Source of the DNA: Pseudisothecium myosuroides
Lineage: Eukaryota; Streptophyta; Bryopsida; Hypnales; Lembophyllaceae
DNA: 64,000 nt
Assembly: GCA_951799445.1 (NCBI GenBank)
Contig: OX637288.1
Location: forward strand, 622,501-686,500
Direction of reading: 5' to 3'
Shown here piece by piece: positions 35,025 to 45,875 of this stretch. The position numbers and the translations under genes were made by a program. The notes beneath the pieces are model-generated. The model saw only the letters and a list, made by a program, of their open reading frames with translations. It ran no database searches and was not told the origin of the DNA. The first letter of the stretch is position 1, and each line of letters opens with the position of its first letter.

Positions 35025-36623
35025 TCATTTCTCCGGATTCTCCGTTCCAGTAGAGTGACCGTAGTTGAGTGCGGTCTGCTCCCTGGGAAGAATCTGGACT
35101 TGCTTGAAAACCGGTCGCGGTTGTACTGGTTTTGGACATTGGTCCTCCGGATGTCCATACTCCTGGCAATTCTGGCATGGAAGGATCCGTGGCGCACCTT
35201 GTGCTACTCCCTTGTTAGGACAGTTACTGGAATAGTGTCCCGGTTCTCCACAACCATAACAAATCACCACTTGTCTATCCGGATACGCTCGCATCAGTTG
35301 CTGCATCATGACCCCTTGACTAGGACCGGTTAGGAAATTCCGGTTTAGCATGCTGGAACGGATTGGAACAGCAATCCCTTTCCCTCTCCCATAAGTCGGC
35401 TGAATCTGGTAAACTTCCTCCTCTTCCTCAGGTGCCATGGTGTAGTACACCTCTTCTTCTTCAGGATACACGAAGTGAACGTGCTTCGGGTTGGTTCTTT
35501 GGCACTCGCTCGGGTAATGACCTGGTTTGCCACACCTTCCGCACCAAACGTTGGATCGGGAAGTCGGGACAATCCGTCTTGGTCTCCGGTTCTCTGCAAT
35601 GTTGACCTTGATCGCCTCCAAAGTGTCTTGGAGTTTCTTGATTGCCTTTTTAGAATCCGTCTCCTCTGCCTTCACTTTCACAACGGTCTTTCGACTCTGC
35701 CCCTTCTTTGACGAACGTTGGGGAGGTGAAATACTCCGTTCTGCATCCGAACTGGATGAACTCGGATCGGAAACTTCCGATCCGGTCGACTCAGAAGTAC
35801 TTTCCGAGTCTGAGACCTTCTTTCGATGCTTCGATTTCCGGTCGATTTTCTTGCCCTTTCCTTTGGCTTGCTCTTCGCTTCGTTTCAGGGACTTCTGGAG
35901 TGACTGAGCTGAATTCTTGTAATTGGTTGCAGCATCCATGGCCTCTCTGAGCGTTCTTGGGCGCGTTTGTCGGATCAGGAATCCCATTGACTCGGGTAAT
36001 CCGGCAACGTACCACTCCACCTGCAAACTAGGAGCAATCTCAGTGGTTAACTTCTGCATGAGAGCTTTCACTCTCTGCCAGTACCTTCGCACGGATTCGG
36101 ATGATTTCATCGTCAATGTGCTCAACCGGCCCAAAGCTCTGGCTTCTCCGCCAACTTCCCGGAAAGCTTGCAGAAAGTCCGTTCTCAGCTGATCCCAGTT
36201 ATCCCGGATTAGATCCGGAACATCTTGGTACCATTTGAGAGCTTCCCCCTTCAGCAATCCTTGAAAGATTCTTCGCTGGGCCGCCTCATTCTCTTGATTG
36301 GCGAGTGCAGTCGATTCAAACTCGCATAGCCATTCATCTGCATCTTGGCTACCATCGCCCTTGTAACGTTTGTACCTTAACCGGGTCATGACTTCTTCTT
36401 CTTCCGAATCCGGTTCTTCCCCTTCCGGTTCAGATCCTCGTTCAGAAGTTGACGGAGTATTTTCCGACCTCGGACTTTCGATCTGCTCTCCAGGCGCAGG
36501 TACAAAGATCGGTTGGTCACCCGGATCAGAGTTATCCGGATCACTAAAACCAGGTCCAGACGATTCTCCTTGATTCTTCTTCAATCGTTCAGACCTTCTT
36601 TCACTTCTTGTATTTCTTCTCAT
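35025..36623 (-). CDS. gag: R2 Gag (intact) with three zinc knuckles
   Basis: Start chosen at ATG 36,623 ('MRRNTRSERRSERLKKN'), which aligns with the R1 start; an in-frame extension to 36,677 has no counterpart. Gag core: 'KGDGSQDADEWLCEF', 'LLKGEALKWYQDVP', 'VEWYVAGLPESMGFLIRQ'. CCHC knuckles: 'CGRCGKPGHYPSEC', 'CYGCGEPGHYSSNC', 'CQNCQEYGHPEDQC'. About 532 residues, uninterrupted to the TGA. Acidic Ser-rich and Lys-rich linkers flank the core. It would assemble the particle; Pol is reached only by passing the TGA. Confidence 0.88.
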   Translation of the reverse strand: MRRNTRSERRSERLKKNQGESSGPGFSDPDNSDPGDQPIFVPAPGEQIESPRSENTPSTSERGSEPEGEEPDSEEEEVMTRLRYKRYKGDGSQDADEWLCEFESTALANQENEAAQRRIFQGLLKGEALKWYQDVPDLIRDNWDQLRTDFLQAFREVGGEARALGRLSTLTMKSSESVRRYWQRVKALMQKLTTEIAPSLQVEWYVAGLPESMGFLIRQTRPRTLREAMDAATNYKNSAQSLQKSLKRSEEQAKGKGKKIDRKSKHRKKVSDSESTSESTGSEVSDPSSSSSDAERSISPPQRSSKKGQSRKTVVKVKAEETDSKKAIKKLQDTLEAIKVNIAENRRPRRIVPTSRSNVWCGRCGKPGHYPSECQRTNPKHVHFVYPEEEEVYYTMAPEEEEEVYQIQPTYGRGKGIAVPIRSSMLNRNFLTGPSQGVMMQQLMRAYPDRQVVICYGCGEPGHYSSNCPNKGVAQGAPRILPCQNCQEYGHPEDQCPKPVQPRPVFKQVQILPREQTALNYGHSTGTENPEK

Positions 36624-36737
36624 GAATGCGAAATCCGATTTTTCGTCAAAAACCAAAACTCGATCCGGAAAAGACAAGACAGCAAATAAAACAACTACTG
36701 ACTTCGCTATTAGGAATAAACACTGACAGCTTTAGAA

Positions 36738-36755
36738 TCCCCGGCAGTGGCGCCA
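36738..36755 (-). promoter_or_regulatory. Primer binding site of R2
   Basis: Minus strand TGGCGCCACTGCCGGGGA, tRNA-Asp type, ten bases after the end of LTR A1. Confidence 0.8.
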
Positions 36756-37962
36756 GATTTTTGCATGTCGCAGCACAGAGTAAGTGAATTCCCTGTTATA
36801 CTCCCAAAAACCACTAAAGCATAACAAAATGACTCTAAAGATCGAACCCACGAGATTCTGTGAAGTGTCTAGCACTATTCCCAACTTAAGCTCATCCAGT
36901 ATCCAATTTCTACTTTCCGGTCCTAGATCTAAAACCGGAAACAACAACACACCAAAAACAACGACCAGACCTCTCTCTATTTCTGCCGGTCTGTCAAGCT
37001 ATTCGGTCTTGTAATCCTATTACAACCTAGGATCCTACGATTTCTGATCCTGAAACTTCTCTGGACCGATCCGATCCGGTCCTCTCACACGTACTCTTAC
37101 TCCACTCCGGTTTAGTTTTGCCTCTGTTTCACCATCAGAGGGTTCGCCGCTTGCTTTTGAGAGTGGCAGGCCCGCCACTCCTTCTGTGACTTATAGTGGC
37201 TGAAGACCCACTTCTCTAATCCACTACTTCCTACACTAGTGCGGATCTGGTTTGATCTCTCACAGCCACCCGGACAGCGATCCGGTTTGCAGGTCACACA
37301 AAGACCCCCCATACGATCCTCTCATACTACAACGACCTTGATGCCAAGTTCCCTCCGTGCGAAGTCAGGTGGTTACAACCGAACCCGTCCGTTCCAACAT
37401 CAACTAAGTCCTTCCGTTTACCAACTAGGGCAGCGAGACCTCACGGGAGATCGGGCACTCAACCGGATTTCCTATCCAGGAGTTCTAGCGCGACTAAGGA
37501 CTCCTTCCCTATCCGCCTAGCCTAACAACGGTTTTCTCGCCCGGAACTGTCAACTGTAGAGGTGCTGAGGAACTGAAATCCGCTCCTAACACTTAGAATA
37601 TCCACTCACATGCACATAAGAGCAAAACAAACGCACTAAGGGGAGAAATCTCTCTAGAATCTGCATACATTTTCCTAACTCCTCACCACAACAGCCCTGC
37701 CACGCGCGGGAGAGACGTACAACAAGAAGTCAATAGAAAACACACAAAAACTCAAGAGAAAAGACTCCCAGTCTCCTTCGCAGAGACTGACTAATATACA
37801 CTTTAAAACTCAAAAGTCAACAAAAAGGGGCCCGGAAAGTCCGCGCGGAACTTTCGGTCCCCGCCGAGCTGGCCAGACCGGAAAACATCCGATCCAGACC
37901 AGACACACCGGATCAAATCCGGTCCGGTCCTAACTACCAAATATTTACAAAACTAATCCTAC

Positions 37963-39499
37963 CTATCCTATCATAACCGGATCTACTCCTTGATCCGTTT
38001 CTTCGTCCATAACTTGGTCTTCGCCTTGGTCCACGCTCTGATCTTGATCCTCACCCTGATCTGGGGTTAGATCCATACTTTGATCCTTCCCCGATTTCAG
38101 CGTGGGACTTCTAGGTGGGTCCGTTCCAAGCTGTTCAAAGACGTCCGTCAGGTTCCGGTTCCGCTCCCCGGTTTCACGTTCTGGGAGATCCGGTGACGAA
38201 TCCAAGTTGATGGTGTGCGCGAGCTTCCTCCCACTCTTCTTTGACTGGGGAGTCCCCTCCTTTCCTTCCGTCTGAATGCCCACATTCGGAAAAGACCCGG
38301 GCATTGAAAGGTCGGACAGATGGAACGATCGTGACAACGTCACTCCGTTCAACTTCCGGCTGCTCTCTTCTATCCGGTTTGGAGCTTCTCGCGCTTCCAT
38401 CATCACCAATTCCACCTTCTCGGAGTAGTCCGTCAAAATCCGGACCAACCTGGTTCCGGATATCTTCTTCTCCTTGAGGACTCCCTCGTCAAACAGCTTG
38501 GACTTGGTGACGGCCTCTCCGGTTGTCCCAAAAGTGGCCTTCACATCCTCGGCTACTTTCCGGGTAGCCTCCGCCATCTCCCGTGTGGTAGCCATGTCCT
38601 CCTTGAGGAACAACAATTCCGTCTTCAACGACTCATTCTCCTTTTGGAGTCGTCGTATCTCCGCTTTTTGCTTCCGGATCTCATCCGGGCTGGAGATGAA
38701 TTCTGCAACCACTCCTGCGAGGTTGCTATCCGCTGGTGCTCCCACCAGCCCGCTGATCTGGTTCAGAATCAGCTTCTTCACTATCTAGTCTACTCGTACA
38801 TTGCTCAGGATGTTGATCAGCTGGTTGAACGGATCCGTCGGATCCGATCCGGAAGGACCCGGTTCTTCAGAAACCGGTTTCTTCCCAAGGTTGGAGGTCT
38901 CACCCGGAGGGGTTGGGGTTCCTCTCCGGTGAGGAGGCGTCGTCTTCTGCCGCTTGTGCTGCGGTCGGTGTTGCTCCTCCTCTTCTTCTTCTTCCTCCTC
39001 GGAACCGGATACTTCTTCCTGTTCTTCTTCTTCTTCTTCCGATTCCCCATACTTCAGGAGTGACTCATGGGTCTTCCACTCCTTCTCCTCCGTATCCGTG
39101 AGGAGTTGATTGTGCTTGTAAAGATGGAAGAAGTAGGGACTCAACGGAGTCGGCCTACTTCCTCCGAGTGTAACCCTCCTTCGAGGTGGCCATCCCTCGA
39201 CCTCCTGACCGGAATTCGTACACGGCCTTCCACATCTCTTCCGTCCAACTGCCCGGAATTCCGCGGATGGTCTTGTCGAACTAATTGGAGAGTTTTCCCA
39301 ACAGCTCTCGAATCATCCGCTCCTCCCTAAACCCCCAGGGTTTATCGATCAGTCCTCCGCAACCCATCTTGGCAAGATCCTCTATCAGGTGGTCCTTTTC
39401 CTTCTCGTCTGCTAGAATAATCGGACACACCTTTCGGAGTTTAACTTCTACTGCGGAGGAACTGGACGGTCCTGCTCTACTCTTGCGGAGCTGAGGCAT
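37963..39499 (-). pseudogene. LTR-encoded protein, A type, broken copy
   Basis: Starts 'MPQLRKSRAGPSSSSA' (39,499) as in A2. A TAG near 39,281 replaces the Gln of 'LSNQFEKT' in A2. About 240 bp are missing near 39,165 between 'GYT' and the 'PLSPY' block. A TAG near 38,783 replaces a Trp (A2 'DWTVKKL'). The C-terminal part (38,781-37,963) is open and gives the family's true end, 'MDEETDQGVDPVMIG'. The coiled-coil block 'IRKQKAEIRRLQKENESLK' is preserved. Confidence 0.8.
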
Positions 39500-39770
39500 G
39501 GACACGAGCTGTGCTAAACCGGATTCTCACTGAGGCTACCTTTCCCTCTCCTAGCCGCACGTCTCGTTTCTCACCTTCGCTCTTCCGATCTCAACCGGAA
39601 TACCTCTAAACCTGCAACAAACACTAAAGCGTTGCGCGCCCTCACACACACACACACACAAACTCACAGAACAAGGGAGCAAATCGCTGGAGAGGGAAGC
39701 TAAGTATGCGCTGGAGAGCGATTTCCGCAAAAGAAATTTGAAAAAGAGTGGCAACTGGATTGGTCAGCCT

Positions 39771-39778
39771 ATTTATAG
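39771..39778 (-). promoter_or_regulatory. TATA box of LTR A1
   Basis: CTATAAAT on the minus strand, about 230 bp into the LTR, within a block conserved in A2 (TATA at 52,735) and in the fragment at 41,400-41,759. Confidence 0.6.
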
Positions 39779-40007
39779 TCTGATCTGTCATCATGACCAA
39801 ATCCGTTCCTGACCCAATCCGTTCCAACTCAGATCCGCTCCAACACTAATCTGGTTTAGATTCAGATCAAATCCGGATTATCACCTATTCCGTTCCATAG
39901 CTAATTTCCGGTTATCCATTATCTTCTGCTCGAATCCGGACACCAGATCACGATTTCCATTCCAAGATTTAGATAACTTACAAAAAACCAAAAATCCACA
40001 TTGCGAC

Positions 40008-41399
40008 CTTTCACTTTGCTGATTGTCTTACGCACTTAGCTGAGAGAAAGAGTGGTGAGTTAGAGATTGCGACAGGGAGAGACGGGTGAGGTCGGTGCCG
40101 ATTGCACCGGATTTAGTGGTCGGTGTCGGTGAACTATGGCGGAGTCTAGCAACCCAATAGCGCGTCGGCCTTCTGTCACAGCTCGGATAGTTAGACCGGC
40201 TATTCCCACCGACCCAACTCACCGGAAGGAGTTAGAGACAGATCTGACCCGGATGGAGTGCGTAGGTTTGATCCACCGGCCCTGGAATGTTAAGGACCCG
40301 GAGATGCTGGAGTAGTTGATCTCCGGGGTCCCAAATCAGTTTGAGTTGACTGTGAGAGGCCAACCCGGAGCATGGACGGCGGATGTATGGGCTGACGTAT
40401 ACGGGTTCGAGAAGAACGGGTCCGGATTAGGTTCTCGGGTAGAAAAGTACAGCATAGGAAAGTTCCGTAATCCGGTTACCACTAAGGACGGATACCCCGT
40501 AAGTGACTGTAAGGACGCTAGGCAGAAACGAGTGTTGGAATTTTTGATTCCAATCCTGTATCCGGAAAAGCCCACCCGAGTTACGGTTACGGTGGCCAAC
40601 ACTATCTTTGGGGCTTTAGAAGATAAGGTAGTCCACTGGGGGAATGTCCTAGCAGATATAGTGAAGAAACTGGTGTCGCACGTAGGGAAGGGGAAGCCGA
40701 GTCTTCTCAGTCCGTACCTGTTTCACCTGTACCACCATCAGGAGGTGCTGACTGGTGAAGAGGTGGTGATTACAACACCGGATTAGAAATAGTTAAGTAT
40801 GGTCTCACGCACGAAATTCCACCGGATACTCCAATCGAGGGAGAGGAGGAGGAAGAAGAAGAAGACGAAGACGATGAAGAAGAACAGCAGCAGCAGGACC
40901 TGGTCGACAAGCGGGAGAAGAGAAGGAAGTCGACCGATCCGAACTCGAGGGTGGAACAGTCGACCCCGGAAAAAGGAGAGCCGAGTCAGCCTCTGGGATC
41001 GGAACTGCAGTTGGACTTCTTCGACGTCGGAACACAGTGGATGGAGGAGGCCAAGTACATGCATTTCGGAATGTCAGATATGATCCTAGGGATTGCTGCG
41101 GAGCTGAAGGTGGAGCCGGAAGATATTATAAAGGAGATCCGGCGACTACCAAACCCGGATCTACTTTGTGAGAAGGACGAGCGGATCAAGAACTTGGAGA
41201 AGGAGAAGGATGACCTCTTGGGTCGGGTGAATTGGGTTGAGACGGATTCTGCAGCTGCCCGACAGAAGGAGTCGGAAGCTCTCTAACTCGTCCACAATTT
41301 GACCGTGTTGGTGGAGCAGCCCTCGGAAGCTGTGATCAAATCCTGACTCTTCAGCAATCAGCTGAGTGGCACAGGCCACTTATCCGGGCTCGGGGGGGG
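40008..41399 (+). mobile_element. LTR C fragment (plus strand)
   Basis: An internal piece of LTR C, opposite in orientation to its neighbours. It begins at 'ctttcactttgctgattgtc' (equivalent to about 23,145 in C1) and ends near 'tatccgggctc' (equivalent to about 21,745). It is flanked on both sides by the same 360 bp of LTR A. Confidence 0.75.
40136..41390 (+). pseudogene. LTR-encoded protein, C type, second broken copy
   Basis: Same frame family as 21,115-23,017. Stops: TAG at 40,313-40,315 (C1 has Gln in 'MLEQLISG'), a frame change near 40,780, TAA at 41,284-41,286 (Gln in C1) and TGA at 41,344-41,346 (Arg in C1). It keeps 'YPEKPTRVTVTVANTIFGAL' in frame, so it shows the original reading through the point where C1 has its frameshift. 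The C-terminus is missing. Confidence 0.8.
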
Positions 41400-41759
41400 T
41401 CACTATCACGCACACACACGCACAAAACAAGAAAGCAAAGCGCCTGGGAGGAAAGCTAAGTACGCCCAGAAAAACACTTTCCAGCAAACAAAGTTTGAAA
41501 AAGAGTGGCAACTGGATTGGTCAGCCTATTTATACTCTGATCTGTCATCATGACCAAATCCGTTCCTGACCTAATCCGATCCAACTCAGATCTGCTCCAA
41601 CTCTAATCCTGTTTAGATTCAGATCGAATCCGGATTGTCACCTCTTCCGTTCCGTAGTTAATTTCCGGTTTTCCGTTATCCCTTGCTCGAATCCGAATCC
41701 CAGATCACGGTTTCCGGTCCAAGATAACTTACAAAAAACCAAAAATTCACATTGCGACA
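41400..41759 (-). mobile_element. LTR A 5'-end fragment
   Basis: Contains the CA-rich stretch, the 'ggtcagcctatttata' TATA block and the terminus 'attgcgaca' (41,751-41,759). It duplicates 39,640-40,007 by eye with point differences. Confidence 0.75.
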
Positions 41760-43247
41760 CTTGTCCTAATCCTAAAGTCACCCCCTACCGTACCTTAGCG
41801 ATGCCGCTTTGAGGGGCCTTTAGCTTGTGAAGTTGTGTGTCTTTTACGTGTCCTAACGTGTTGTCTTTCCTCACTCACGTGTTCTCATCCTCTTCTAATC
41901 TTTCCCTTGTTGTGTGGACCCCCCCCTTGGGACGGCGAAGCTTTGGCTTTGTCACGTGTGTTCCTTAAGTTTGTCTTTTCTACCTTCTTCTAATATTCCC
42001 CTTGTTGTGTGGAACCCCCCCATGGCGGCGAAGCTTTGAACTAGTGACCACGTCAAGTCCTATAGCGTGTGTTAAAATAGTCTTAGACGACGGAGCTTTG
42101 AACCCGTGGAGTGTACAAGTCCTAAAGTTGGTGTTAAACCCAATTTTATGGCGAAGCCTTGAACCTCCATAGCCTTAGATTCCAAAGTCTAGTTTCCAAG
42201 ACCTTCAAAAGTCCAGAGTTTAGCTTCCAAGATTGGTCACGAGTTTCTAGGAAGAGAGTGACCATCCCGTAACACTTAGCTTAGGTGACCGTTTTAAAAA
42301 TTTGGGGTCTAACTCCCCGGATGGCGAAGCTTCGATCCTGGCCCTAACCCCCTGCTAAAAATCCAATTTAAGTTTGTGTTAGTGGGTTCCCCTAAGGGAA
42401 CCCGGTTGTGTGGATTTTTGGGAAGGGCAGCTAGTACCCCGGCTCAGCATACAGCCAGCATACCGGCCAGCATACAGCCAGCCATACCGGACCGGCATAC
42501 CAAACCAGCCGGCAGCCAGCCATACAGCCAGCATACATCGGGCAGTCAGCTTGACTGAGCTGAACATTAGCATCGGGCTAGTCTGTTTGACTGAACTGAA
42601 CATCAGCCATCGGGCTAGTCAGCTCGGCTAACTAAACTAAACTTTTGGATTTCCAAAACTAAACGGGACGATGCCCTGTGGGGCCCCAACCACCTTTTTT
42701 TTTTTATTTTTTGATCTTTTAAAGTCTGAAATTTTGGAATCCAGTTGGGGAGAGGAAAAAACTCAAATTGGAACTTCAAAAATACAAGAGAAAGGGGGGG
42801 AGAAATAGAAGTTGCCACTCCACGCGCCACCTGCACAAAAACATCCGATCCAACTTGCATCACCACTCACACCTACACACAATGGAAGGAGATTAGGGAG
42901 AAGGATGTGTTATATGAGTAGAAAGGAGAGAGACGATAAATAGTGCCTAGCTAGGAGATTAGGTAGGAATTCTAAAAGAACTCCTTGCAACCGTTGGGAG
43001 GAGGATTAGGATGACACAAAGCAAGGTTGCGTAAAAGGGTAGGAAGAACATTTAAACCCTTCTCGTAGTTTGAAACCATAGTGTAACACTCATAAAAGCT
43101 TAAGTGGAATAGTGCTAGTGTAGAAGAGAGAGGAAGAAAGAAAAGAAAGGAGGAAGGGAAAGAGGGAGTTTAGATCATCAAAAATTGTAATATTTTCTCA
43201 ATAAGCGGTGAGCTCGGAAAAAATTCAAAACAAAGCCAAAGACTACC

Positions 43248-43310
43248 ATGGAGCGTGAGGATGTACACGTGAACGTGGACGAAGTTATTTCCGACACTAG
43301 TAGTGAAGAG
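43248..43310 (+). CDS. D2 micro-exon 1 (acidic, 21 codons)
   Basis: 'MEREDVHVNVDEVISDTS' plus SEE, then GTGAGT at 43,311. It is preceded by a purine-rich leader ('gactaccATGG' context). Frame and donor are conserved in D1, D3 and D4. Confidence 0.65.
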
Positions 43311-44686
43311 GTGAGTTTTTGATTTAATCTTTGATGTTTCTCCCTAATTAGCATTTATTTTCCTAATCAGCCCTTAGAGCGTGATTAGCACCCGAGATTA
43401 GTGCAAATTAGAAGTTTAGATTCAAAAAGTTATAGATTAGTGATAGAGGTTTCCAAAAACATCTTATAATTAAGATTTGACCGTAAACTGACCGCGTTAG
43501 GCTAAGTTAAGCGGTAGGGGGTAGAACGGAGGAATTTTAATTAAATTTGATCGACAAGGAACAATGGACGGAAATTAGGATTAGATTAGAAGGAGGATTT
43601 AGGATTAAAATTAAAGATCAAATAACGGTTTAAAAACCTAGAGTCAAATTAAGATTTTAATTAGGGAATTTAAACTTCAAAAGTCGAAATTTGGGGTTAA
43701 CTTTGGGAGGTAAAAAGTAGAGTAGGAAATAGAAGTCAAAAGTAGAATCCACTTAGGAAGTAGATTGTTGAGTTAGAAATAGAGTTAAAATTAGAAGTCA
43801 AACCCCTAGAGTTAAAAGTTGGAATTAAATTTAGGAGGGTAACATTTAGAGTTAATCTAGGATTAAAACGATAGGATTAAAGTTGGAAATAGAAGTCAAA
43901 AGTCAAAAGTCAAAAGTTTAGATTAAATTTAAAGGTTAAATTTTAGAGTCAATTGGGGAGTAAAAAATTAGAGTGAAAAGCTAAAACTAGAAGTTAAAAT
44001 TTAGAGGTAGAAGTAAAATTTTAGAGTTAGTTGGAAGTAGAAAAATCTAGAGTCAAAGTGAAAACGTAGAGTTAAACCTGGAGGTTAAGATTGGGGATTA
44101 ATTTTAGAAGTAAAAATTTAGAATTAAAAGTCAAAGACCTAGAGTTAAATTAGGAATAAAAATCTACAGTAAAAAATGAAAAGTTAGAGTTAATTTTAGA
44201 GGGTAAATCTTAGAGTAGTTTAGAAATAAGAATATAGAATTAAAAGTGAAACTTAGAATTATCCTAGAAGGTTAAAACTTGGGAGCTAGGAGTTGAAGTT
44301 GATTTAGAAGTAAAAACCTAGAGTCAAAAGTCAAAACATAGAATAGAAGTCGGTAGTTAATACCTAGAATCAAGCTGAAGAAGTAAAATCTAGAGTTACA
44401 TTAAGAAGTTGGAACTTTAGGGGTAGCTTTTAAAAGTAGAACTTCTAGGTGGAGTCTTAGAAACCCAAGATAGTCTTAGGGATTCATGGAAGGAACATAG
44501 GGGTTCCCCTTTTTACGTAGTTAGGGACGTTAGAAATGACGCCAACTATCTAGTCGACCCTCGACATAGGATAGATAGTTAGGGAGTTAGAAGTTTACCA
44601 TTATCCCTGAGTTTTGCAGTTACTTTGTGCGTTACTACATACATTCTAATTATTTGCTACCATTCACGACACTTAGGAAACGTTAG

Positions 44687-44761
44687 CAAAAAAGATCCAT
44701 TGCTTGGAGGGCACAGTGGACCACGCTCACATCACCCCCATATATTAAAAATTGTGGATAA
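44687..44761 (+). CDS. D2 micro-exon 2
   Basis: After the acceptor 'ggaaacgttag' it encodes 'QKRSIAWRAQWTTLTSPPY' plus a short tail, with TAA at 44,759-44,761. It joins exon 1 in phase 0 to give a predicted 45-residue product. Same-frame equivalents are in D3, D4 (partial) and E ('QKVSIAWKANTYL'). Confidence 0.5.
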   Translation, partial: QKRSIAWRAQWTTLTSPPYIKNCG

Positions 44762-44821
44762 AGGCATAGAACTTGGTCGGTGTTCACTTTATTACCAAAG
44801 GTGGGTAATCTAGCACCCACA

Positions 44822-45156
44822 CAATCTCAATCAATTCTATTTGAGAAACGAAGACGAGGAAATTCATAAACTTCTGCAAGAAGTAGATTGTGCTGTCCGA
44901 ACTTTGAAGGCGCGTGAAGTGGAGTTGTCTCCAAAGCGCAAAAACAAACGGAAGATTACAGAAGAAAATGACCACTCTCCAAAAACAAAAAGACAATTTG
45001 AAAGGGTTGATATGGAAGTAGGAGCTTCCCGTGAACTTCAGAATTGCCTTTAAGAAGGGAGTCCTCAACCAATACCTCGTCGAACAAGTAGAAGACTCAT
45101 GGAGAGGGAGGGAACATCTCGTGATACGGATGACAATAATGGTGCCAGAATGTAAT
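44822..45156 (+). pseudogene. Tail of an unidentified coding sequence
   Basis: An open frame of about 75 codons begins at the edge of D2 ('LRNEDEEIHKLLQEVDCAV', 'KRKNKRKITEENDHSP', 'GASRELQNCL'), reaches a TAA at 45,051-45,053 and stays open in frame for 33 further codons ('EGSPQPIPRRTSRRLMERE') to a second stop near 45,155. It has a charged, helical, then basic composition. I do not recognise it. It may be the last exon of a host or transposon gene cut by D2. Confidence 0.35.
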
Positions 45157-45875
45157 AGAAAAATGTTTCATTTTCGACAGAAACCTACATTAGTACTAAT
45201 AGAAGATTACTAAGTAGTATAGGCTTTATTACTTTTGTTTGCACTCTAAGTATGGCACTTTTTCAGTTTTTGTCGTTTTTGAATCACGCATATCATAACT
45301 TCTTTATAATTTGTATCGGTTTGCCCCCCCCCCAAATGTTTTTATTGTCTTATTCATATATTAATATATATATTTTTATGTATTTTTTGGCCTTCTTTGT
45401 TGATGATGTTCTCTTCATTTGTGCTGTGTTTGGCACAACGATTTTTTGGTTTGTATAATAGTATAATACTGTGTTTCTCCTGTGTTCACTGTCATGGTTT
45501 TATGAAAAAAAGAAAAATGAATCCTATCTGTCCGCCCATCTGCCCGCCCGCCCGTCCGCCCGTCTGTTGGGGCTTTTTCCAACGGTTAGTTTGATTTCAG
45601 CAACTCAAACGTATAAAAGCAAGGAAGAAGGTAGTTGAAATCACTCCTGTTAACCTGAATGCTAAGATTTCCAAGGGCTAAAGCTACATTTCTTGTGTTT
45701 CTTGTTTGGTAATGCATAGTTCAGTGAATAGGGGGGCTTTGGTTTCCAAGGCTTCATGCAATACTTTTATTTGATACATGATACAATGATACACGATGAT
45801 TTGAATGCACATGTATTTTAAAGTCTGAGCGAATATTGGTAATTTCAAAGTGGAAATGGGAAGAAGCTTTTCACA
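45157..45875. other. Spacer upstream of the hAT transposase
   Basis: Contains a poly-C run (about 45,325), a 'ccgcccgtccgcccgtctg' repeat (45,528-45,568) and a TATA-like 'cgtataaaagc' at 45,609-45,619, about 260 bp before the transposase ATG. I could not define terminal inverted repeats of the transposon. Confidence 0.4.

Larger units (their letters stand above)
36766..40007 (-). mobile_element. LTR A1 (3.2 kb, contains a broken ORF), 5' LTR of R2
   Basis: Minus strand from (T)GTCGCAATGTGGATTTTTGG (40,007) to ...TGTGCTGCGACA (36,766), then a primer binding site. It matches LTR A2 (52,504-55,988) along its length, apart from an internal deletion of about 240 bp in the ORF. The TGTCGCA...TGCGACA ends are inverted repeats. 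The 36,766-37,960 part after the ORF is non-coding. Confidence 0.85.
41760..44821 (+). mobile_element. LTR-like repeat D2 (5'-truncated)
   Basis: Starts at 'cttgtcctaatcc', equivalent to about 18,530 in D1, so the TATA part is missing; it ends at '...TAGCACCCACA' (44,821). It holds two units of the 'aagctttg' array (41,930-42,060) and a 'cagcatacagccagcatacc' repeat block (42,440-42,620). Further on are micro-exon 1, a low-complexity intron of 'ttagagttaaaagtcaaaa'-like text (43,500-44,440) and micro-exon 2. Confidence 0.75.

Noticed and set aside
45500..45760. Terminal inverted repeat of the hAT element
   Set aside because: Candidate G-rich or C-rich motifs were seen but no matching inverted copy could be found at the truncated right end.
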